In this document: in pieces, positions 22,605-32,647 of the stretch
Position numbering within the stretch: position 1 is the stretch's first letter
Layout of the letters: each line of letters begins with the position of its first letter
Source of the DNA: Hirudo medicinalis
Lineage: Eukaryota > Annelida > Clitellata > Hirudinida > Hirudinidae
DNA length: 64,000 nt
NCBI GenBank assembly: GCA_011800805.1
Contig: MPNW01000097.1
Span: 17,501-81,500 of the forward strand
Direction of reading: 5' to 3'
Program-made: the position numbers and the translations under genes
The notes under the pieces: model-generated
The model's database searches: none
Seen by the model: the letters and a program-made list of their open reading frames with translations, nothing else
What the model was told of the DNA's origin: nothing

Positions 22605-22750
22605 GAGAGGGGGAAAGGGGCGGGTAATTTTTAGGGGCCCGCCCGGGTTTTAAAATATTGAAATTTTACAATCATGACCTTTTTTTTTTGCATTTCCATT
22701 ATCAAATTGACATAACATAAGGCCCGAGGCCGCTATGCCTACCAGGCACT
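22605..22750 (+). mobile_element. Dispersed repeat, copy 1
   Basis: Carries GGGCCCGCCCGGGTTTTAAA, then ATATTGAAATTTTACAATCA, TGACC plus a T-run, CATTATCAAATTGACATAAC and GGCCGCTATGCCTA. The same ordered blocks appear at 57177-57315 and, more diverged, at 23640-23790, all on the same strand. Confidence 0.7.
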
Positions 22751-22756
22751 GCAGGA

Positions 22757-22877
22757 GCTCGAAATTTCTGATATTTTATTAGCTGGAATGTTAGATGAAG
22801 ATGATGCTGCTTTGGTTTATCAGTTCAACAAAATGATGGAAATGATGAATTCGAAATTATGCCTATTGTTACAATAG
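22757..22877 (+). pseudogene. Short open coding-like remnant
   Basis: An open frame of about 40 codons directly after repeat copy 1 reads like protein (QELEISDILLAGMLDEDDAA, then LVYQFNKMMEMM) and ends at a stop. It has no start codon or clear splice context and no recognised family. It may be a fragment carried by, or hit by, the adjacent repeat. Confidence 0.3.
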
Positions 22878-23280
22878 AGGAAGACTTTGCCGTGGGAAGA
22901 TGATAGAAGCTGACAAAAAAATTGACAATAATATCCAGTTTAACAAATTTTTTATTTACTTTCAAAACATAATAGTCGCAAATTCAAAGTGACACGAGGT
23001 ACAAATTAAAAATTGTAAAAAACATTTTTTGGGGGAGTGTGAGAAGATATTTGACATAATTTTGACAGAAGATCTTTAAAAGTTTGACAGTTGTTGACAA
23101 AGGGCGGGAGCGAATCAAAATTTACCTTAAATTTGACATTATTAATGGACGACACCTTATACATACTGGTAAAAAGGCTAGTCTTTAAGCTCGTTGAAGT
23201 TAGCAGACACTCACATTTAATAAGCATTGCAATCATTGAAATTATAATATTTGGAAAGTACGTTTCAAATGCTTTTTAGA

Positions 23281-23305
23281 AATATATATATATATATATA
23301 TATAT
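23281..23305. repeat. (TA)n microsatellite
   Basis: About 12 TA dinucleotides. Confidence 0.9.
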
Positions 23306-23639
23306 TTGTATATTAACTGTTTGAAGATTTTCAGTTTGCTAAAAATTATTTTGAATTGATTTACAAGTATTGTTATTCAATAACAACGCAGAGATTACTG
23401 ATCATATATAAATCAAAATTCATTAAGATGACATTAAAGTTCATTAAGATGTCTACTTTCAAATATGTATGTTTTACGAACATATTGAGCTGTGGAAGAA
23501 AAACATACATGCTTCAAATAATCAGCTTTAAGACACACTTCGCCAAATGCATTTGTAGTTAACGTTCTCCTGCACGTGATAAATATTATGCATGTAAATA
23601 GCATCCGAGGCTTGAGTTTATTTTGGATATTGAATATGT

Positions 23640-23790
23640 ATGTCGCCGAGAGAGGGAAGAGCGGAGGGGACAAGTGCCCAGGGTCCCGACATTTTTTTTG
23701 GGGCCCACTCGGGTTTTAAAACCTTTCTATTTTACTTTTCCGTTACCAATAATGTAAGGGCCCATGGCCGATCTGCCTAGGGGACATAAC
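23640..23790 (+). mobile_element. Dispersed repeat, copy 2 (diverged)
   Basis: Carries GGGGCCCACTCGGGTTTTAA, TTTACTTTTCCGTTACCAAT and GGCCGATCTGCCTAGGGGAC, in the same order as the copies at 22605 and 57177, with losses in between. Confidence 0.6.
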
Positions 23791-23867
23791 CGCTCCTTGC
23801 ATAACTATTAGCACAAATTGTTTGTGGTATTCCTTTTGAGCTTCCTAGCCACACACAAAAAATTAGG

Positions 23868-23965
23868 ATTGTTGGCCGAGTGACTGGCAAAAACAACTCT
23901 CTCGCTGGGAGATTCCAATCATTTTCTCCACGGTTTTGTTTCATCGCCCGTTAACTCAGCCATAC
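23868..23965 (+). mobile_element. Possible tRNA-like SINE fragment
   Basis: TTGTTGGCCGAGTGACTGGC resembles an A-box-containing tRNA-Ser/Leu head and the head of the element at 5056. GGGAGATTCCAATC downstream is a weak B-box match. Suggestive only. Confidence 0.3.
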
Positions 23966-24181
23966 CATGATAAACAAACAAAATAAATTCTTTTTTATTA
24001 TAAGAATTATTTAGTTACTAAACTATTTACAATATCACTGTGAAATTATATTGCATACTTGATTTGACAGTAGTCTTCAAAACACTTTGCAACTTCGACT
24101 CACGGGTTGATGCTATCGAATTTTTATTTTGGAGATTTTGACCTGCATCCAATAAGTTCGCGATAACTTTCGTCATAAATG

Positions 24182-24182
<1 letters not shown>

Positions 24183-24214
<32 letters not shown>
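24183..24214. repeat. (TA)n microsatellite
   Basis: About 16 TA dinucleotides that interrupt the minus-strand coding-like segment just downstream of its coiled-coil text. Confidence 0.9.
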
Positions 24215-24217
<3 letters not shown>

Positions 24218-24699
24218 CAGAGACTTTTTTCACTGTCCAAAACTTTTTCTTTCTTATTTTTCATTTCAGCCAAAATATCTTCGTTGAGATTATTGATTTC
24301 TTCCATAATCTTTTCCAAATTAGATTTCTTTCTGATATCTCTGTTTGGTTGGGAAAGGCTTTGCAATAATTATAAAAACTCTTGATCAAGTTCCAAAAAA
24401 TGAGTCTCAGAAGCACTTTTTACCGCATCCTTTGCTTCCTCCAACGTTTTAGATCAACCTGCTCCAGGCCTGTCTTTGTCGGCTTATCCTTCGTTGAAGC
24501 TTGTCCTTCGCTTTCTACCCTCATTGTCAACTTTTTTCATTATTTTCTTCTTGTTTTTCAAACTCTTTTTGTTTGGCATCTACATCGTATGAGTTGTCAC
24601 GGTTCCATCCCCAATAGCATTCCCAGTTAGGGACCTTCTTAACTGGAGGGCCTATCTTCTTTAACAGATTAAGAACTCCGTTCACGACTTGGGAGATTT
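24215..24699 (-). pseudogene. Decayed coding segment with coiled-coil-like text
   Basis: The minus strand reads as continuous protein only if the frame is changed. A splice-acceptor-like TTCAG precedes EISQVVNGVLNLLKKIGPPV and NWECYWGWNRDN, which stops near 24530 at an A-run. A second frame gives KLTMRVESEG through EQVDLK. A third gives EEAKDAVKSASETHFLELDQ, an in-frame TAA, then SNLEKIMEEINNLNEDILAE. Two frame changes at A homopolymers plus a stop suggest a pseudogene or, less likely, sequence errors in a real upstream exon of the kinase gene. No family was recognised. Confidence 0.5.
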
Positions 24700-25561
24700 C
24701 TGAATTCAAATTTAAAAGTAAATGAAATAAAAAATGTTAACAAGCACGCTAATTAAAAGAAGATTAAAAAAAATTAGTGAAAAACAAAACGTACCTCCCA
24801 GAAACACATTTAGGTGCTCAATAAGAACAATAAGAAAAAGTAAGGACTTAATTAACGAGGTGCAAATGGGAATATAATAATTTATAAAAAATCTTATTTA
24901 ATTAACCAAATAAACGAAATATGAAAATAAAATAATTTTATTACATACGTGAATGCTATAGACTTTAGTCAATTTAGAATATTTTTTTATTGAAATTTAA
25001 AAACATATTTTTTTCTTATTTTCAGTTAAAGTGCATGATAAACGGTTACGACTTAAACAGGCCATAATGGCTCCTTATCTTTGATGATTCCACACTTAAT
25101 ATGCACGAGGGAGGAGCTATGTTGTATACAATGGATGTGTCCTTAAATGCTGTTTAATTTTGTTTATTATTACCTTGTATTTATTATAACTAAATAGTTT
25201 GTTTATTTTTCATCACATTTTTAGGGGGGTGGGTGATTTGACGAGGGGGCCTCTGGCTGTTATCCATCTATCGCCCTAAGCGACATACGCCTGTGTATTA
25301 CACAATTACACATAAACACTAATGTTATCTATTGCATATATTATCACTATATATAAGTTATAATGATATTAACATTTGTGTTGCAAGATGAGAGCATGCA
25401 TTGGCTCATCTTAAAAAGCCTACAAGCCGTTCAAATTGGTTTAGTATGGAATAGGAGCGCATGAGAAGGGAAGTTGGTAATAGATACGTATTTATATTTT
25501 CCTTCATATTTTCTTCCTCCAAATCATCGAAGACGCGTTAATTCTAACGTTTTCTTTTCTA

Positions 25562-25702
25562 CGATAAACATAACATCTACAATAAACATAACATCTACAA
25601 TAAACATAACATCTACAATAAACATAACATCTACAATAAACATAACATCTACAATAAACATAACATCTACAATAAACATAACATCTACAATAAACATAAC
25701 AT
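25562..25702. repeat. 18-bp minisatellite, about 8 near-identical copies
   Basis: Unit ATAAACATAACATCTACA repeated without visible drift; flanking copies differ by one base. The period is a multiple of three, so both strands stay open through it, which is a repeat artefact. Confidence 0.95.
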
Positions 25703-26076
25703 CGCGAGCTTTCGATGTCGGACTTGTTGGCGAAAGTTTGTAAAATGTGCGTTGAAATACAAACAAAGCTAGAAGTTGCTTTGAATTTTCAAGAACTTTG
25801 GCCTTTAAGCAGACTTTGTTCTTCGAAGGAGACGACGACGATGATGATGATGACGATGATTGTGGAAGATTATTGCTAATGTTGTTAATGTTGTTACTCT
25901 ATTTGATCAGACAATGTCTTGCAGCTCTCAGCGAAGAGAATCAAAAGTTGCTGGAAGATGAAATCATAAAGAAGGACAGCTCATGCGTTTTCACTGGATC
26001 CAAGGAAGGTTCGTTTGGTGCACGTTGCTAAGATTTGCGGATTCCAGTTGTTTTTGTGTGCTTGCCGTTTCTTGTT

Positions 26077-26312
26077 GATTGTATTGATATTGTTGTTGGT
26101 TGTATTGGTATTGTTGTTGATTGTACTGATATTGTTGCTGATTGTATTAGTATTGTTGTTGGTTGTATTGGTATTGTTGTTGGTTGTATTGGTATTGTTG
26201 TTGGTTGTATTGATATTGTTGTTGGTTGTATTCATATTGTTGTTGATTGTACTGATATTGTTGTTGATTGTATTAGTATTGTTGTTGGTTGTATTGATAT
26301 TGTTGTTGATGG
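26077..26312. repeat. 21-bp minisatellite, about 11 copies
   Basis: Unit ATTGTTGTTGGTTGTATTGGT with GG/GA and GGT/GAT variants. Open in several frames because the period is a multiple of three. Confidence 0.95.
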
Positions 26313-26603
26313 TTGACGAGACGTAAGTTAAGATGAAATGAGGGCGTCTGGATGCGTATTCAATACATAATTGCTCGTTATCACTGTTTCGACGCCTCCA
26401 TGATTAATGGGTGGTCCCTAGTTAAGTGGTTATCATTAGTTTTCATATCATTATCAGCAAATTGATTAACATTCAACTTTGGAGAACAACTGAACTTGAA
26501 AACTATAAAATGCTTTCATAAAACTTTTAAAAATCCTGTTTACAATAGTTAAACTAATTTCCATCGTTGTCATCGTCGACGTCGTCGTAGGCATCATCAA
26601 GAT

Positions 26604-26608
26604 CACAG

Positions 26609-26670
<62 letters not shown>
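26604..26670. repeat. (CAT)n microsatellite
   Basis: About 20 CAT triplets. Confidence 0.95.
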
Positions 26671-26916
26671 GTGACCAGTCAAAGAGGATCCGATAAAGTC
26701 CCGTGATGTTATCACTAGGCAATTCACGGCGATGATGAATGAGGGGCATTTAGCAGACCATCGTCAATTCACCATTGAATTCACCACCGTGTCGTCTGTC
26801 GATGACGAATATAAGTGGATGGATGTTTTAAAAACGTCATTTGATGGATTTTAGAGCTTTTGTCTGATTCCTAAGTTATTAATAGTTTCCTAGTGCTGGA
26901 GATATAACAAGGTGTA

Positions 26917-27381
26917 ATGGATGATTCCTGGATAAGAGCCGTCATCGGCATCTTCCTCATCTTACTCATCGTCGTCGTCATCGTTGCCGGTGTTTTAAAC
27001 GACTTTTACATTTCTCTGGTCAGCACATCTGTTTATCTTCAGAAGGGATTCGAGCCCAACTCGGCATCATCGCCATCACCACCAAGACCGTCATCATCAT
27101 CATCTCCACTATCGTCTCCATCGTCATCACCATTATCATCACCGCTATCATCGCCGTTATCATCACCGTTATCATCACCGTTATCATCACCACTATCGTC
27201 ACCATTATCGTCACCATTATCGTCATCATCGCAACCGTTATCGTCATCAACACCTCCATCGCCATCACCATCATCGACATCATCACGATCATCATCACCA
27301 TTTCCAACAACATCGTCATCCTCAACTCATTCTGACTCATGTGAACCTGGTGATGTCCCAAAACCCTGCAAGGTTGTGTAA
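26917..27381 (+). CDS. Doubtful 154-codon ORF: hydrophobic N-terminus plus Ser/Pro/Leu repeat
   Basis: Starts at a true ATG. The N-terminus has a membrane-anchor-like run (AVIGIFLILLIVVVIVAGVL), followed by about 90 residues of SSPLSS repeats that simply translate a degenerate ATC/ACC microsatellite, and a short tail ending in CKVV. Nothing independent supports expression. The 5' 140 bp are not repetitive, so a small type-II membrane protein cannot be excluded, but chance is the more likely explanation. Confidence 0.15.
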   Translation: MDDSWIRAVIGIFLILLIVVVIVAGVLNDFYISLVSTSVYLQKGFEPNSASSPSPPRPSSSSSPLSSPSSSPLSSPLSSPLSSPLSSPLSSPLSSPLSSPLSSSSQPLSSSTPPSPSPSSTSSRSSSPFPTTSSSSTHSDSCEPGDVPKPCKVV

Positions 27382-27464
27382 CTTAACTTCTGTTGCTATT
27401 TGTTAATTACACTGTTTTTGCGTATTGTTGTGGCTGTTGTTGCATTGACGATGATGATGACGTT

Positions 27465-27625
27465 GGTTAATATTATTATTGTTATTAATGTAATTGTTGT
27501 TGTTATTATTATTATTATTATTATTAATATTGTTGTTGTTGTTATTATTATTATTGTAGTTATTGTTATTATTATTATTTTTGGTATTATTATTGTTATC
27601 GTTATTCTCATTGTTAATGTTAATA

Positions 27626-27667
<42 letters not shown>

Positions 27668-27760
27668 CTATTATTGTTAATGTTATTGTTATTATTATTA
27701 TTGCTAATATTATTGTTATTATTATTATTATTACAATAATTATTGTTGTTGTTGTTGATA
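27465..27760. repeat. Degenerate ATT/GTT repeat tract
   Basis: About 300 bp of ATT, GTT and AAT triplets with little else; produces spurious poly-Ile/Val or poly-Asn frames. Confidence 0.9.
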
Positions 27761-28865
27761 TGATTGGTTGCTGTGGTTGTTAGGAGTGCAATTGCATAAT
27801 GAGGATGATTGTGACACATCACCACGAATGACGTGATCGGAGATAATCCCAAATCAAATTATGGCCTTCAATTTTCACTCCCTTTTTACCAATTTAACAT
27901 TATTCCACGCTGAGGAAAAATCAAGCATTAAAAAAACTTAAAATAAATTTTTTTTTATTTCGCGATTAAAACTGGAAATTACCGAACTCAAAACCACACA
28001 AAAACTTGGCGCCAAATACGAAATTCATCTGCTTTTGTGGGCGTCCAAGATTTTGCGCTTATTGGTCATCATGAACATGTTTAATAAGGACAATGTTACG
28101 TAATATTGCGGAGGCTTTCAATGATGGCCTGCCATTGTTCTGCTCAGAGGAATTAGTCACTCAGAGTTTGAATGTTCATAATTTGAAAATATCGCACAAA
28201 TCATTTCAAATCTTCCGACGAAGTGAAAAGCTCCAGAAGTTCACTTCGTTTATTTTTTCTGTTTTTTTCTGAAGGCGTTTAGTTGCTCATCGATCATCGT
28301 AAAAGGATTACAGGTTGGAACCTGTGCGTGGGTTTTTATATTTCAACTTTTAATTTTGGTATTTATCTTGGAAATATATTAAATATTTATCTTGGAAATA
28401 TATTAAATATTTATCTTGGAAATATAATTAAAATATATATTAAATATTATCTGAATGAGTGCTTAAATTCACATAAGTCTCACACTGTCACAACATCAAC
28501 ACTTGATATTGTTGACCAACAACAACAACATTATTTGTGTTAGTAATTAAATAATGTGCATTTATGGAATATTTATTATAAATATATAATTATGGGGTAC
28601 ATCGAGTTAATTATCAGTTGATGTGCAACGACGACGACGACGACGATGATGATGATGATAAAAATAATAACAACAAAAACAATAATAATAGTAATAATGA
28701 CAATCCAGAAACACGACCCATTCATTGCTATTTACTTTCCTCATGACTTCTCACAATTCTAGAAATTCAGCGAAGGTGTTTCTACGGCTTGTGAAATTAT
28801 GATATCGAATTGAGTCGTGTCTGAACTTTCGCTAGGACTTCCTAGCTACTGGAAAGTGCCATGCA

Positions 28866-30118
28866 ATGGACGAAGAAGAGTTCAACAGAGGGATCATTCT
28901 GCCCCAACTCCTCACGCAACTCAGGAAAATCCTTGACCAGTACCCCGACGATACTCAGATATTCAAGGTGAGACTTGTTGAATGTTGTGAGTCGTTGTTG
29001 AATGCCTCGTGGCATTTTTGGATCAATCATCGGTCTTTGAAATGACATCATTTTCATTTTTATCGTTTAGACTTTCATTTTTACTTATTATTGGAGGCCC
29101 TTTATTTTAAACTTAAGCTGTTGTGTAAATTATGATTAATTATGTTTTAAATTATGATTATTATGCGGCTTCTTCAAATGAATTAAAATTGTTATTTCAA
29201 ATCACCGACTTCTGATATTACACTTACTACTAATACGTTACTAATACATTACTAATACGTTACTAATATGTTACTAATACGTTAGTAATACGTTACTAAT
29301 ACATTTTACTGCATGCGATTCCTCTGTGTACGAGGTAATAACCATATTGACATGTAATCAATGAATGTCATCGATTTTAGCTTCCGTTGTCATGGAAACG
29401 TAATGTCATCGGAGACTTTCCATGACGATGTGGAAAAATAATCAAAATAAGTTATTAATTTGTAAATTATTTTTAATTAAATATTCATCATCATCATCAC
29501 AAGTGTCATCATCGTTACCATGGTAATGAATGTTGCAAGATTATTGTAATAATCATTAAGGTTTATTCATAACTGAAATGATGATGATGATGATGATGAT
29601 GATGCCAACTGTATCATGAAAGACAAAATCATAATCATAGTCAGAATGTTTATGTGAAGAATAATAGGCACAGAAAAGAAAATCATTTCGTAGTGAGGAA
29701 GTTACGTCATACGATGCTAACGATTGCAGACGCATTCATAATTTCTATTTCAACGATGGAAATATTTCATCGGATATTTAAATAAATGAGTTTATTTATT
29801 TTTAAATCTAAAAATTGTCGATCAACTCTTAAATGCGTTGCAAGATAATCGAGGATTTTATTTGTCCATAATCACTTGAGGATCTCGAGTGATCCATTCA
29901 CTCTCGAATCAAAACATCTTCAATAACTCAGACTTTCGTGCTTCAAATCACTTTGGAGCGTGCTACGTTATCTTGTGCTTTGTTATCAAATGTTCTTTTG
30001 CCCTGGGCTCAAGAACTTCTTGAAGATGATTAAGTCTTTCATGAAGGCACTGATCAAGTCAATTCAGATTGCAATTCTGACACAAATATGACAAGTTGAG
30101 AGCTCTTACTCGTGTTGC

Positions 30119-30167
<49 letters not shown>

Positions 30168-32616
30168 GCTCGGTGCACATATGTTAATTAAGTTATTGCG
30201 ATACAAAACTGCTAAGGTTATACAAATATGTGACAAAAATTTAGTATAATCAGTAATAATAAAAATAATAATAATAATAACAATAATAATAAAGTAATAA
30301 TAACAATAATAGTAATAATATCGACATAATTTAAATGTATTAATATTATTTAATTATATTTACTTATTTGTAATTACATTATCTTAATTATAAATCCACT
30401 CCAAATCGAACTTTGGATTTGGCGCCTGTGGCTGATTGGTGTCCCTTGAGGCAGGTGTTTGTCAATAAGGACTGACACCGTTCAGTTCATTCAGTGCTTC
30501 AGACGCTGTTTGGTGCCAACACTTTGGGAGGTGGACGTTCGTCTGGTTGGACGATGAAGCACTTATTGTACATTGGTGACTTGGTGATTACATTGGTGAC
30601 TTGGTGATTACATTGGTGACATGGTGATTACATTGGTGACTTGGTGATTACATTGGTGACATGGTGATTACATTGGTGACATGGTGATTACATTGGTGAC
30701 ATGGTGATTACATTGGTGACATGGTGATTACATTGGTGACATGGTGATTACATTGGTGTTTCCTGTGTATTGTTGTTTAATTCCACTCTACGTTCGCTTG
30801 TTTAAGGCCATGTTTACCTGCCTTGCATCAGATTATTAGGCATCTTTTGATGCTTTTCTCGGAATAATTTGCAAACAGTTACAAAACATCCTGTTGTCCT
30901 AAGACTGTTAATTACTTCAACGCCATTTTAAGTTATTTTTGGATTGATTAAATGATAAAATTTGACAAAATAATACAAAATATTCTATCCTATTGACAGT
31001 CATTAATTTTTAAATCCTCAAGGAATTAATCCAAAATGCTGAGGATGCAAAAGCCACCGAGGTCAAGTTTCTGTACGACAGGTGTGTTCACGGAAGGGAC
31101 TCCAAGCAGCTCTTCAGCCCTGGGTTCGATAAATTCCAGGTGAGATTCATTTAAACGAATAATAATTAATAAATAATAAATTATTACTTTAAGTTGTGGA
31201 AATGACTTTTTTGTGTTGTTGATAGTTGTGGATTGACTTTAGAATGATTGACTTTTGTGATTGACTTTTGATTGACTTTTGTGATTGACTTTTGATTGAT
31301 TAGAGGATGCAGTTATTTGATTAAAACGCACTTAATGCGTTTACACTGAGAACATTGGAGGACTCGATTGTGCGAGAGGATTCGATTATTACGACGATTA
31401 ATATATTTTAATATCGGATTTATTATAATTTATATTTTTTAATTATTAATTCTAAGAATGTCTTGTTTTGTTTTAATGATACTCAATTGTACATTCATGC
31501 ATTTTGTCTATTAATATTCATGTATTAATTAATTGTTATAATTAATTTTATTATTGATACTACTATTATTATCATTATTATTATTATTGTTATTATTATT
31601 ATTGTTGTTGTTGTTATTATTATTATTCTCATTCTCGAACCCATTGACCCTAAGGTCAATTAAAATTCGAGAGCGTCCCAAGAACGTCGTTGTGTAAAAG
31701 TGAATGACAACATTTGGCATGCTCTGCAAACAGGAGCTCATTCTCTGTTTTTCAGTCGTGAGTCTCTATTTTGAGAATGTCTGACTTGAACATCGTTCGT
31801 CGGTATGCTCGGAGTGCGAATGATTTAGGAACATTCCAAAATGTGCTCACATCGCCACATAAAACTTCGACACAACATTTTCGAGACTTTTTAAAAAGAA
31901 CCTCACGAAAAATCGTCACCTCTCATTGGAACTCAAAACGATTCTGACGACCGACGACCAGGTTAGCCGTGAGAAATGGCACAATTCGTTGTGTCTTGAA
32001 GTGAACGAGCAGAATGCTTCTACGAATAGGTGACTTGTGCCCAGTTATCAGTAATTGTTGGTTATTTTTAGTTGTCATGTTGAGTTGGTTGAAATTGTTA
32101 TTCACGTCTGTCACGATTGCTATAATTATCCGTCGAATCATTATGCATCGTATTTACGCGCTTCCTACTGAAATAATTATATTATTACATCTCAAAGTTT
32201 GAAATTATGACAGAAATAAATATCCTCTTGTGGATTAATTATGCGAGTCTCAAGGCCCGCCTTCGTGTTCGTGTTCAAGGCTGCCTGAACAGGAGCACAT
32301 TTCAAGTGCAAATGTGCATTTGTTGTCTTTTAGTTATAAATTATTTATTCATTTATTTTGTGGCATTATATTCATAATAATAATAATAATAATAATAATA
32401 GTAATAATAATAATAATAATATATTTAAAGAGATTTAAAAGTTTTAATCTCCCAGTGACAGAAAATTCATTCGTTTCATTTATTATTGTTTTTTTGCTTT
32501 TTGTTTTTTGTCTTACGTTTTTTTTTGTATTGTCTGAGGTCTCTGAGACTTGGCAATCATTTTATCCGGCTACAATACAGCCGAGTTTGACTTTGAATAA
32601 AATAATAATAATAATA

Positions 32617-32647
<31 letters not shown>

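Larger units (their letters stand above)
22017..28865. other. Repeat-rich spacer between kinase and sacsin genes
   Basis: Upstream exons of the kinase may lie here but none was proven. Contents: a common mobile-element-like motif (22330-22440), two copies of a dispersed repeat (22605-22750, 23640-23790), a decayed coding segment (24215-24699, minus), TA arrays (23281-23305, 24183-24214), minisatellites (25562-25702, 26077-26312), a CAT array (26604-26670) and long degenerate ATT sequence (27465-27760). Confidence 0.5.
28968..31022 (+). other. Sacsin intron 1, repeat-rich
   Basis: Contains an 11-bp TTACTAATACG array (29227-29301), a GAT run (29577-29605), a GTT array (30118-30168), AAT triplets (30245-30320) and the 20-bp minisatellite (30570-30758). 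Ends CTCAAG. No exon seen. Confidence 0.7.

Noticed and set aside
26015..26326. Overlapping Val/Leu/Ile and Asn/Thr-rich ORFs on both strands
   Set aside because: Translations of a 21-bp tandem repeat whose period keeps all frames open.
27400..27852. Poly-Ile and poly-Asn ORFs
   Set aside because: Direct translation of degenerate ATT/AAT triplets.
30570..30758. CRISPR-like regular repeats
   Set aside because: Units are head-to-tail with no unique spacers, and the window is animal DNA.
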